Assembly: GCA_030386875.1 (NCBI GenBank)
Contig: CM059575.1
Span: 18,686,293 to 18,750,292 of the forward strand
Source of the DNA: Morinoia aosen
Taxonomy: Eukaryota > Arthropoda > Malacostraca > Amphipoda > Talitridae
Direction of reading: 5' to 3'
Length of the DNA stretch: 64,000 bases
In this document: piece by piece, positions 23,561-34,246 of the stretch
Numbering within the stretch: position 1 is the first letter of the stretch
Layout: every line of letters begins with the position of its first letter
Notes under the pieces: model-generated
Told to the model about the DNA's origin: nothing
Database searches by the model: none
Seen by the model: the letters and a program-made list of their open reading frames with translations, nothing else
Program-made: the position numbers and the translations under genes

Positions 23561-25029
23561 CTTGGTAAAAGGATGGCACTTTTTCGACACAAGTTTATGT
23601 GGCTGAAACAGATGTGAGGAGCAGCGCTGCAGCGACAGCTCGGCAACACCACATCTCGCAGTGCTGTGTCCAGCGAGCAGAAAAGGCGTCTTAGTCAATC
23701 TCGTTGTTATTCCGCTCAGCTCCGTGGCCGAACTCTGGCATTATCGAGTGTGCGAGTGATTAGTCTTCTGACAAACTCTCACTGAAATGAAGAAAAGTAC
23801 GCCATATGGCTTTGAAATTTGTACCTATGGTCGTGGAAAATTATTGCGCTTTCAGTTTGCCGCTCACCATTTAAATCAGATTATCTTTCAACTTCTCTAG
23901 TCCTATACTGTGATTTAAAATGTTCAAATCGAAGGCACGAACCTAGCTTGCTACAATGCTCACAGGGCAGGTTCCACGTTGGCAAGACCTGAGAAGTCAC
24001 GCGTAGCAGCTAATGTTCCATGCACCAAATGTGAGAGAAGAGAATCAAAGTCAAGTTCTAGCCAATTCCCATTTCCAGGATAGAACCCGTTCATTGTTGT
24101 CTCCTATTTTCTGCGTTTCAGTAGAAACTGCGGCGTATGGGTGCCCAACCATACCAGTGGTTTGCCGCAGTAACTACTGAGTGTACTGCACATGTACCAT
24201 AAGGTTCCCCAAAGTCGAATTTTGTAACTTTCTCCGTGTAACTTTCAAGTTACCACCGTGTAACTTTCTCTTATAAGTCACTAGTCTTTTTTTCTCCCTT
24301 TTTAAAAAAAAGAAGTGAATGCTTCGATATCGGCTTAAATACATCACTACATCAGCATTTCGGTTTCATCCAGTATTGGCTGTCGCCTATTTCTAAGGTT
24401 AATGTCATTGTTTTGTATTATTTCTATTCAACAGTTACGTGATCCCCTAAATGTCTGGTGAAAGCTTAGCAAGTCGTAAGCAGTCTCCTTTTGTCACAGA
24501 TATTTAAATTTCGAGTCGTTTTGCCACCTGATTCACAACTGCAAGTTGCGAGTGTAGTACAGTCATTCGTAATTGAAAAAGCTTCTACTCGAGGTTAGAA
24601 CAATTTCGGTACCGTCATGCCACAAACTTCTGCTCTTGGGAGCATGTTAGCGTTAAAAATTAAAAATAAAAATGACCTCAAATCTTGAGTCCACTTCAAT
24701 TAACAGCAGTTCGTACTTTCCGTAATCCTAAAATGCAGTCAAATGATTTCTCAAAATCTCGTGTGCTAATCTTGACAGTGTTCCTCAAATCATGTAGACC
24801 TTCATGTTTAATTGCCTGATTATATATTGGTGAACACGAATCAAATAAACGCGTAAAAAGCCGTGATAAATTCAGAGAAGGTTTTGATCTTTAAAACTAC
24901 GCATGACAGCAGAATGTGCATTATTAAACTAGGTTTAATAAAATAGTTAGAGGAAAAATGTTTTAGAACACTCCAAACTTAGAGCTTTTATTAATTTCTT
25001 TCGTGGCGATCGACAGATGACAGAACTGC
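23561..25029. other. Unique DNA, nothing recognised
   Basis: Unique DNA. At 24229-24275 a small repeat (GTGTAACTTTC, twice) surrounds AAGTTACCACC. No gene or array. Confidence 0.45.
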
Positions 25030-25250
25030 TCCAATATTGTGGCCCTGTTTCCCCCGAGACCCTCTCTTTTCCCCTCTCTTCTCCCCGTCATGCTGCCTTG
25101 TCTTGTGTTGTACCTGTCCAAGCTGTTGCTGGGGAATAACTCCCCCCCTCGCACCCCTGACCTCGTCTTCACCCCTCAACACGCCCCTCACCTGCATAAA
25201 TGAGCGCACAGCCGCTCCCCCCCCTCCCCCATGGCAGTAGGCTCAGGTTC
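25030..25250. repeat. Pyrimidine-rich tract
   Basis: C/T-rich + strand with CTCTCTTTTCCCCTCTCTTC and CCGCTCCCCCCCCTCCCCC. Compositional frames on both strands. Confidence 0.5.
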
Positions 25251-27230
25251 TCTTTGTCCCTCAGTTCTGATTTTAAGTGAGATCTGGCTCTCGGAGAAAC
25301 CTCAAAATTAACTCTGGGAATGCCGAGGTAAATCTTTCAATGCACTTTTCTCACTTAGGGTAATTGAATTAATAACGTATTTTCTGTCTTCCTTGAGCGT
25401 ATGGACGTAATATTCAAAGTAAAACAAGGCACTGACATTTTCGGAACAGGTTTGACTTCTCTGCCTGGTTCTTCAAAGGTCGGCTCTATTTACTATGTGA
25501 TATCCAGCAAAATTGTTAGCGTCTACGTCATTTGTTGTGCAGTCTCCTTACATTGAAAGAAAACTTGATTCAACCGTGTATTCAAATTATAACGAGCAAT
25601 GATATTCGATACCTCAAAATTATACATGCATTTAATATTTTGTCATCTAAGTCTCAATTTTCGCTGTGCTATTCGCCCGTCATATATTTCTTTTGAGTAT
25701 TGTACTTAGTGAAGAAAATAAAACTCTGCAAAGTTCATCCAAGTTTTTTTATTGAAATGTTTTACCAGCTTTTTGCATGTTTCCCGAAAATTTTAATTTT
25801 TTGTGCAAATAATTAAAGTGTAAACAAAGGTTTAGGTGACCTATATGTAATTTTTTAACATCAATGCTCATGTTAAAAACTTTAGAACAAAAAAATCTCA
25901 AGGAAATTACACCTATTTAATTGAAAAATGTTTCGGAGTCAATGTTGATTATTTGTTCTAAGAAAATTCAGTGAAAAATGGCGTTTTATTGAACTGATAC
26001 TGGAGCTGGACTCCGAGGCCTTTTCCTACTGTGCACAGTATGTTTTATTTCTCTGGAATGTTCTTCGTTTTAATGTTTTTGACGATTAACGATGCGAGCA
26101 AACTACCTACCTATTGAGATATATTCAATCTATGCCTTAGTTGTGATGCTGCGCAACAGAAACACTCCCTTCAGGTCAGTCAGCTGAAATTCCGCTTGTG
26201 ACGGTTACTCAAGAACGTTCTTCTCCCTAAAAGGGGATCCAGAAATGAGGATTCCCAAATGTCCTGACGATTTTGAGCTGTTTGAAAAACACCACTCGGA
26301 CTTGCAAGACACAATGGCACATTCCGTAATTGATATAAAATTAAATTCATTCATTACGTATTTTCGTAAGCGGTCTTAGTACAATGTTTCATACGAAAAA
26401 ATGAGTAGCAATTCAGAGGAAGAGCGCTGTTTCCCCAGTGAATGTTCTGACATCCCCACGGGGCCACAGCGCAATGCTGCGACTGTTACGAGCGCCACTC
26501 AAAAGTATAATTATTAATCTGCTCTTATTCTTTGAACTAAAATAACTGCGTTAGTATGTGTTGTCAAAACACAATTCTATACTTTCCTTAATGTTAATTT
26601 TTCATAACCCAAATAATTTTTCAGAACCAATGAAATTATGTCTCTCTCCTATGAGATATAAAATGATGTTTCATTATTCAGTAATATTAGGATTAGGAAA
26701 AAGGACAATTTTAGTGAATATTTTCGATACTGACACAACCACTAAGCGATCGACTGTATTTTGATTATAGAAATTGACTCGCAAGATCAGAGAAAACTTT
26801 GTTACTGCCTCGGAAAAATATTGCCATGAAGGATCCTGCCAAGCCATGCAATAACCTCATGCCGTTAGAACTCATATTGGATTTTGTTTTTAACTTAAAT
26901 TGAAGAAAAAGTCTACCCTGCTACAGTAGTCTTACTTCATTTTAATTCTGCATTTCCCTGAAAGCTCTGAAGATTCATTTAAAATAAATTCACCGGAGAA
27001 AAAATGAAAATTTTTACACGCTGAAAAGCTGGTCTACTGCAGTTTTAATTTCATTTGATGAAGTATTCAAAATCAAACGTCTGCGGCTTAATTTTCTGGG
27101 ACATTTTCCAGGTTTCAAAAAAAGAGAGTAAATTGAATATTAGAAGTAAATTCCGTAGACTTTTGACATCAAAATTCGTTCGAACGTAAAAAATGAAAAC
27201 GCTCCCTTCTGCTCCATTTAAATGGTCTCA
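25251..27230. other. Unique AT-rich DNA, nothing recognised
   Basis: About 2 kb of AT-rich unique DNA. No frame longer than 68 codons, no array, no transposon ends. Confidence 0.5.
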
Positions 27231-27355
27231 AACGTGCCTGATTAACTGATTACCTCATCTGATCAACTCCTTCGATTAACTCACCTGATTTCCTGATAAC
27301 CATATTACTTTATCCGATTAACTGTCCTGATTACATCATCTGATTTTTCCCTCGA
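27231..27355. repeat. Degenerate GATTAACT-type repeat
   Basis: Variants of CTGATTAACT, GATTACCTCATCTGAT and GATAACC recur through 125 bases. The clearest pair, GATTAC(C/A)TCATCTGAT, is about 81 bases apart. This is a decayed minisatellite. Confidence 0.5.
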
Positions 27356-28044
27356 TCGTTTTTCATCTTGCAAAGTCTACATGTATGAGCAGAACTGAAA
27401 ATTTTCCCAATTTTTGTCTAAATTTAGCATGACGCAACTGGTTTCCGTGCAAAGATGGCACCACAGTCCTGCTAACATCTAGTGAACGGTCGCTGTGAGG
27501 TGTAATTTGAATGATTTTATGACGATATGATGTACGTATTCTCGTCAACTAAAGCATAATACATATTATAATGGAATACTTATACGTTCCATAACAAGCA
27601 TCGTGCAGCGTCTAGTGAGTTGCAAATGTTGATGCTTTAAGAACTATACCCACCTGTCTTTAGTTCAGACATATGCAGCACGTTCATTTTTAGTAAATTT
27701 CTAGATGACTTGAAAAAAGTTGGCAAATCATTTCTTTTGACCAGTGTTAAAAATAAGAATAATCAAAATGAATTTTCAAATTATTTTAGAAGTATTTTAT
27801 TTTCTAGCACATACGAAATCACGAGGCAAAAAATAAAAATTTGTTATCACCATTACAGAATTGGAACTATGGTAAAATGATTCAAAAGGAGTACTACTCT
27901 TGAATCAGAATCTGTGAAAAGTGAACGAGAAACCATACAATCGAACAAATATCAATAATTATGGATCGCTAGGAGAGTGTTGTCGGCCGAATTCTAAAGT
28001 TTTATTACAAAGCTTTAGGTAGAACGTACATAGAAACCGTGTAG
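27356..28044. other. Unique DNA upstream of the transposase fossil
   Basis: AT-rich. If the transposon was full length, its left end and the N-terminal helix-turn-helix region would lie here, but I cannot recognise either; both seem lost or too decayed. Confidence 0.4.
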
Positions 28045-28870
28045 ACATATGAGGAAATAAGAACGAAACAAGGCAATGAACCTCTAGTTAAAGACCACTC
28101 TTTTTTAAATGCGTCTACAATTTCTCGGCGAATTGAAGATGACATCGACGTTTCATGACAAACTGCGTTCAGAAAGTTGTGCGATATCGGCCTATGTACA
28201 AGATCACCTCATAAAAGCTCACTGAAAAGCAACAAGCCCCAGGAAGCAAGAATGCTGTTCGCTAACAAGCGCATGAATAAACAGAAGAGCATTGAAACAA
28301 CGTTACCCAGTGCTGAATTTAAAGTCAACATATTCTGCAGTGATTCTCACCAGTTTCTGCAAAGGAGTATTGATAGAAATCAATTAGTATTAAGAAAAAT
28401 ACATTTGACGGGGGCAGCGTGAAGGCCTTCAGTAAGATACGACAGAAATGCGAGTCATCTCTCGTACACAACTGCATTAAACAATAAAGTTAATGCTGAT
28501 GTGTAAGAAAATGAACAGAAACAGAGTTTTGCACTTATGCAACAAAACAGAGTTTCAAATTCATGTATTCGCGCCGGATGACGGGTCCTGCCATACTGCA
28601 GCGATGGTTGTAAATTATATGGAGGATCAGAGATTTGAGCCTATGGACTGGCTTCCTCCGGCTAAAAATATGAATTCAATAAAAAAAACTTGCGGAAGCC
28701 TCTTTCATTGAAGACAATTTACGCTGCGAGATATTCGAAAAATGTTGAAGATTTGTGAACAATACCAAATGAGGAATGGATGAAGATTACTGATTATTAT
28801 TAGTGCCAAAATTTAGTGAAACCCTCCAAGCGTAGGTACGGTGCTGTTGTTCGAGATAATGCTAGGTATT
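28045..28870 (+). pseudogene. Broken Tc1-like transposase (Tc1/mariner)
   Basis: The sequence preserves the order of blocks of a Tc1-family DDE transposase, the enzyme that cuts and pastes Tc1/mariner transposons. From 28051 one frame reads EPLVKDHSFLNASTISRRIE and DDIDVS, then KLCDIGLCTRSPHK, FANKRMNK and FCSDSHQFLQRSID. A second frame gives GGSVKAF (28410). A third gives the DDGSCHTA block (28577-28600), equal to the usual QDGAPCHTA, then RFEPMDW. The first frame returns with EEWMKITDYY and KRRYGAVV near the C terminus (about 28780-28855). At least two frame changes and several in-frame stops break it (the first is a TGA at 28156). In the catalytic triad the first Asp is Ala (about 28312), the second Asp is kept, and the final acid is Lys (in NSIKK). 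The N-terminal DNA-binding part is not recognisable, and I found no terminal inverted repeats. It is a dead, old copy. Confidence 0.9.
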
Positions 28871-29540
28871 AACAAAACTGTGAGTTCTATTTTACAATGT
28901 TTACCCCCCCAGAACAATTTCATCAATTTTTACGACGACGAAATAGAATTTCGTTCGTAACCCTAGTCGTATTTTTTCGGGAACCTGAATATTTACTAAA
29001 AATATAACTGCTGTTTATGTTGTCATGGGAGTTAATTCTGCATTTTTGAGATTGTCAAGGTTTTATTTTAGTTCTTTAGCCTTGGACTGGACTGCGTGGG
29101 AATGTACGTGAACGAACGAGAGCGAGACTGTGCGGCGTGCGAGCGATGTTACGAGTTGCTCTTTAAAGTCTCCTGCAGCGGCTGAAATTTCCTCTCGAGA
29201 CATTCGCCGCCGTAACAACATTTCCATCAAACGGGGCTGGTCGCACTGCGATTTGCTAACTCGCATGCACGCCGGGGAGACATGCTGTGTTGTGGTGCGC
29301 GGCACCTTATTCTCTTGTGACCATCCACCAACTTCGCCTCGAATTTAAAAAATTTGGTAAAATTAATTTGTTTGTGAAAATAATCCTGGGATGAAGCAAT
29401 CTTACCACTTCTTAAAACAACAAGTAAAAGAAAGATCTTCATAGCGAAACATCAAACGCATTCGCGAGTTAGTTTACCGTTCTTCCATTATTTTAGCGCT
29501 TTACGGCTTTCTTATTTGTGACATGACAAGTTTCCTTTAA
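28871..29540. other. Unique DNA, nothing recognised
   Basis: AT-rich, with a GC-raised patch at 29060-29330 crossed by short frames on both strands. The right end of the Tc1-like element should fall at its start but no inverted repeat is visible. Confidence 0.4.
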
Positions 29541-29990
29541 GCTGTGAAACTTGAGACGTCGTCGCCCTAACTTTCCGTGCAAATATAAGTTGTTTCTGAA
29601 TGCTGAGCCCCTGTCATTTGTTCGGACGTTGTTTACAATTGCGCGACTGTCGGCCTTGAGGCAAACTCAGATTATTTCAGCTCGGTACAGAGGAGCTGTA
29701 TCCAGGATACGGCGTAAGCGGCTTGGGCATACCAACTTTGCGCGCCGCGGCCTTTGTGCAGGGCAACCGCGGCGGCCTGGGCAGGGAGATCTATTGCCCT
29801 CGCTGAGGCGGGCTTGTAATGCTACCCAGCCTTCTGCATTTAATTACCGCCTGCAATTCATAATTAATGTTCCAGAGCCATTCATATTAGGCAGTGTCTC
29901 ATTTGAGCCATGCCTTGACAATATTAAACACTGTCCGACAACTCCTAATGCTATGCACTAGGGCGCGAATTCCCCTGGCAAACCTGCGTG
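29541..29990. promoter_or_regulatory. Long motif-rich GC-raised island (candidate enhancer)
   Basis: About 450 bases of balanced, non-repetitive sequence that differs sharply from the surrounding AT-rich DNA. It contains TGCATTTAATTACCGCC, CATAATTAATG (paired homeodomain cores), GTGCAAATA (octamer-like), GACAATATTAAAC and GC-rich blocks (GCGCGCCGCGGCC, ACCGCGGCGGCC). A 136-codon frame (29551-29961) is open but arginine-rich, without a family match. Open frames of this kind can occur in GC-raised islands by chance. I favour a cis-regulatory module over an exon. Confidence 0.3.
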
Positions 29991-31470
29991 AAAATATGCA
30001 ACTGTGATCCTTAAGTACTCGCAACGTGGGAACCATTTCCGCTGCGCGATGAGTGGCACAAAATCATCCTTAGAGGTGATGTCATGGGTTATAATTGCAC
30101 TTGAATAGCCATCTCCGCGCACTGGAGCGCTTCAAAATGGCCAGTATTGAACCCCAGCATAAGGGCGATCATTTATTTATAGACGACAATTGCAGACACA
30201 CCTACAAAAAATTGCTCAGAACAAGAGCACGAACAGTTGCTGACATTCTCTCTTTCTCTTCCTCTCTCGCCCTCTCTCAGTAGGCACTGAGAACAGAAAA
30301 AAGGGGCTCGGAAATAGAATTTTTGGCGGTTGCATTGAAGCAGCTTGGGTCTTTTATTATGTCGCTCGTGACTGTTGCAGTAGTTTCAGTCGCATTGTGA
30401 CGCGTCAGTCCACACGACTTGCAGAACCTAGAGCTTCCACCTACACGGCGACAGATTGAAGTATCGCTAAATATTCAAGTAAAATGCCGTTTTGTAGACC
30501 AGAACGTCAGCACCGCACGCTATCCTAGCTTGACGGCAGTTGCGGTGCTATCAAATTTGATATGTTAACGTGTCATTAAAGCTGTATGAGAAGTCTTGAG
30601 GTGCTTGTGGAAGTTTGTGGCATAGTATTAGTTTGCGTAATGTAATCAATAGCAACTGATTCTTTCTTTTGGAATCGCGAGAAACGTACTCCAAATTTAT
30701 GATATTAGTTGCGTTCACAGATTTGTTTTGTTTGTTTCCATTTCCAAAATTGAAATAAAGAGGACCATCTCATAATCGAAGAGAACTGTTAAGAGTTGAA
30801 ATGTTGCAATGCAACAATACTTCAATGTATTAGCAATCACCAAATGAAACTAGCAGCAGCTGGCAAGGCAACTACGTTAAGCTCTCACTCATGCCCATTG
30901 CTATTGATATTTTTACGCCTCTCAATATTCACAGTAGGTCCCCAGTCTGCTGATAATTAATATTGCTTTACTTGAGTTTCCTTCCGACGATGCGAAAAGC
31001 ATGAAAATTTAATGGGAATATCTTCCAAATGTAAGAGAGCTTATGGTTTCCATATTGATGTTCATCTTACGTGGTAAATCGGAAAAGCCTGATACTGATT
31101 AAATTATGTGACCTTCGGTGCGATATAGTTTGAATAACTGAAGCGCTAGCAAACCAATGTTACTACTACATTATGATTTCCATTTAAAATATCTCAGGTG
31201 CTCATACTCTCACAAAAATTTAAACATCTCAGCGGTTCTTTACGCTGTTGGTACTTCTTAAGCAGCTATTGCCTCTGCGAATACCTAGTACGTCTGTTGA
31301 AATAGTACATCTTGAGGCAAGTTAAGCTCTGTCTTACTTATCCTACGCCACCAAATTCATTTCAGAACATTTCCCGCTGCTGCTTTAAATGTTTGACATC
31401 ATCTCAATACATGTAGCCCGTTTTTGGTTTCATTTATACTCGAACTTCAGATGATGTTTTAATGTCCATG
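29991..31470. other. Unique DNA, nothing recognised
   Basis: Unique DNA with short frames (at most 62 codons). No repeat, RNA gene or transposon end. Confidence 0.45.
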
Positions 31471-31532
31471 TATTCTGTTTGTCTCCAGGTGAGTACCGAG
31501 CTGCGCGGGTGCGGCGCCGGCGTGAGGTGAGT
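31457..31532 (+). promoter_or_regulatory. Candidate recursive splice site (ratchet point) with 38-nt RS-exon
   Basis: TATTCTGTTTGTCTCCAG ends at 31488 and is followed at once by GTGAGTACC (31489). That is a strong splice acceptor fused to a strong donor, the motif of recursive splicing in long arthropod introns. A branch-point-like TTTAAT lies at 31457-31462, about 26 bases upstream, with no AG between it and the acceptor. A second near-perfect donor, GAG/GTGAGTAATG, starts at 31527. It would define a 38-base exon (31489-31526), which matches the 'RS-exon' arrangement known from animals. The exon is GC-rich; in one frame it reads EYRAARVRRRRE across the junction. It could instead be a normal 38-base microexon. 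Function is inference from the motif; if true it places a + strand gene with a long intron here. Confidence 0.4.
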
Positions 31533-31569
31533 AATGCGCTGCTGTGCCTCACGGGCCGTGCTTGTGGGC

Positions 31570-31691
31570 ACGGGCAGACAGGAGAGTCCAGAAGGATACG
31601 GGCAGACAGGAGAGTCCAGAAGGATACGGGCAGACAGGAGAGTCCAGAAGGATACGGGCAGACAGGAGAGTCCAGAAGGACACGGGCAGAC
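31570..31691. repeat. 28-bp tandem repeat, 4.4 copies
   Basis: Four near-identical 28-bp units start at 31570, 31598, 31626 and 31654, with a 10-base partial unit at 31682. Each contains ACGGGCAGACAGGAGAGTCC followed by AGAAGGAT. The units abut with no spacers, so this is a minisatellite and not a CRISPR array. G exceeds C on the + strand, unlike most arrays in the window. Confidence 0.9.
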
Positions 31692-31887
31692 GACCGCACA
31701 CAGAGGTGCTCGGGCTGAGAATAAAGCTCAGAAGCTGATAATTACACTTTTCCTACCATAGGCTATTGCTATTGCTATTCGTAATCGAGCTATGCAGCGC
31801 ACTGCTCGTTATGAGTACGTAGGATTGGATGTGTTAGGAAAGGATGTGAGGCACGTGCGCGTGTGTAAGGTGTGTGCGTGTGTTCAC
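31692..31887. other. Unique spacer
   Basis: Unique DNA between the 28-bp array and the CA-rich tract. Confidence 0.4.
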
Positions 31888-31973
31888 CACATACACACAC
31901 ACACTTACAAACACATATACACACACACACGCGTTCACACACACTCATACACACGCACACCCACGCGCAACTC
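31888..31973. repeat. CA-rich microsatellite, interrupted
   Basis: Interrupted (CA)n with ACACACACAC blocks broken by TACAAACACATA and GCGTT. Open frames on both strands here are artefacts. Confidence 0.85.
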
Positions 31974-33051
31974 ATCCCGTCCAGCTACCGCCCTGCCGCC
32001 AGACTAACGGCGCCATCGAACTTAAGCATTACCTCAATTTTATTCCTCTCTTACTTCCTTCATTTAATAACCATGGAAAAATTACCCATGTGAAATCTGC
32101 TCTGCTGAACTGGATTTTGTGGCGTAAGAACTAAGCCTGCTTCCTCGTGAGGCGAAGGCCGCATGCAGAGTAGGCAGAAGGGCTCCCCAGAGTGTAGGGC
32201 TGTGTGTGGGGAAGCATCTATTCGTCCACTGCGTATGGGAATAGAAAGACTTTAGTAATATTTTTCGCTAATGCAAAATTTTTTGCCTACGTTCTGTCAT
32301 GCTCGCAAACTTCACACATTAAAAAAAGGTGCCATACGGCGTGTGTGGGCACACACGAGACCACGAAAGTGAGTCAAATTTACAGACCCGCTTCAGTGAG
32401 AACACGGCTGAGGAAAATACCAAAATGAGCATGTGCTTCTTGGCTGGGGTAATGGCGGTGTGGCTGCACTCATTTGCGAGGAATTCTGGCCTCGTGCAAA
32501 CTTGATGAAGTTCACAAAATGTGGCAATGGCGACGGAATAAAAATGGAGGGCAGGCCTCCGTGTCTCCCGCGGGGCGACGGGCTGTGGCGCCATTAGCTA
32601 CGTCCCCGGGGCGCGGGGGGAAGGGCTTGCGGGGGGGGGGGGGGGAAGAAAATATACAATTCAGGTTAATGGGTTACACGTGAACGAAAAAAGAAAGATG
32701 ATCGAAATTAAAGGTAGAATTAGGAACCCAGCTTCAATACATCTGGAAAATTAAAGTGTTGAAATAATATTAACGTCGGAAATACGGAATTTGAATTTAG
32801 AGATTAGAAAAAACTGAGTGAAGTAATGGCGTGAGGTGGGCAGAGGAGAGAAAGAGCAAAATAAAGTTACTTTTTGAAAATTTAATTAGAAAAGGGAGTC
32901 CATTAACCAATTGGTCATTTGTATCTGGCTGTTTCCAGGCTGATGTGTTGAGCGGGCTATCGTAAACTGGACAAAGGCTAATTTCTGAAATGTCTTCTCG
33001 TCCTTCAGCGCTATGCCCGCCTGCCTCTCAACATGGCGACCTTAGGGCACG
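31974..33051. other. Unique DNA with a poly-G run
   Basis: Mostly unique DNA. A 15-base G run lies at 32631-32645, next to a CpG-rich patch (32560-32640, with TCCCGCGGGGCGACGGGC). No gene is supported. The 91-codon minus frame (32319-32594) has no motif. Confidence 0.5.
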
Positions 33052-34246
33052 CCTCACTGCACTGTGGCACAGGCACTCCTCACTGCAGTGTGGCACAGGC
33101 ACTCCTCACTGCAGTGTGGCACAGGCACTCCTCACTGCAGTATGGCACAGGCACTCCTCACTGCACTGTGGCACAGGTACTCCTCACTGCAGTGTGGCAC
33201 AGGCACGCCTCACTGCAGTGTGGCGCAGGCACTCCTCACTGCAGTGTGGCACAGGCACTCCTCACTGCACTGTGGCACAGGTACTCCTCACTGCAGTGTG
33301 GCACAGGCACTCCTCACTGCACTGTGGCACAGGCACTCCTCACTGCAGTATGGCACAGGCACTCCTCACTGCAGTATGGCACAGGCACTCCTCACTGCAG
33401 TGTGGCACAGGCACTCCTCACTGAACTGTGGCACAGGTACTCCTCACTGCAGTGTGGCACAGGCACGCCTCACTGCAGTGTGGCGCAGGCACGCCTCACT
33501 GCACTGTGGCACAGGCACTCCTCACTGCAGTGTGGCACAGGCACTCCTCACTGCAGTGTGGCACAGGCACGCCTCACTGCAGTGTGGCGCAGGCACGCCT
33601 CACTGCACTGTGGCACAGGCACGCCTCACTGCGGTGTGGCACAGGCACTCCTCACTGCAGTGTGGCACAGGCACTCCTCACTGCAGTGTGGCACAAGCAC
33701 TCCTCACTGCAGTGTGGCACAGGCACTCCTCACTGCACTGTGGCACAGGCACTCCTCACTGCAGTATGGCACAGGCACTCCTCACTGCAGTGTGGCACAG
33801 GCACGCCTCACTGCACTGTGGCACAGGCACTCCTCACTGCAGTGTGGCACAGGCACGCCTCACTGCAGTGTGGCGCAGGCACTTCTCACTGCAGTGTGGC
33901 ACAGGCACGCCTCACTGCAGTGTGGCACAGGCACGCCTCACTGCAGTGTGGCGCAGGCACTCCTCCCTGCAGTGTGGCACAGGCACGCCTCACTGCAGTG
34001 TGACACAGGCACGCCTCACTGCAGTGTGACACAGGCACGCCTCACTGCAGTGTGGCACAGGCACGCCTCACTGCAGTGTGGCGCAGGCACTCCTCCCTGC
34101 AGTGTGGCGCAGGCACGCCTCACTGCAGTGTGGCACAGGCACGCCTCACTGCAGTGTGGCACAGGCACTCCTCCCTGCAGTGTGGCACAGGCACTCCTCA
34201 ATGCAGTGTGGCACAGGCACTCCTCACTGCAGTGTGGCACAGGCAC
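33052..34246. repeat. 26-bp minisatellite, about 46 copies
   Basis: 1195 bases of an exact 26-bp period. The core of each unit is the 10-base perfect palindrome CACTGCAGTG (with a PstI site), followed by TGGCACAGGCACTC. Common variants are CACTGCACTG (breaks the palindrome), GGCGCAGG, CACGCC and CAGTATGG. Variant clusters recur at multiples of the unit: CACTG-CACTG units start at 33057, 33161 and 33265, 104 bases apart. This suggests four-unit duplications. Since 26 is not a multiple of 3, each frame reads the unit in all three phases and none contains a stop. This alone yields the 448-, 321- and 191-codon frames; they are not genes. Confidence 0.95.

Noticed and set aside
31570-31691. CRISPR array (28-bp repeats)
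   Set aside because: Units abut with no spacers, only four copies, in a eukaryotic setting.
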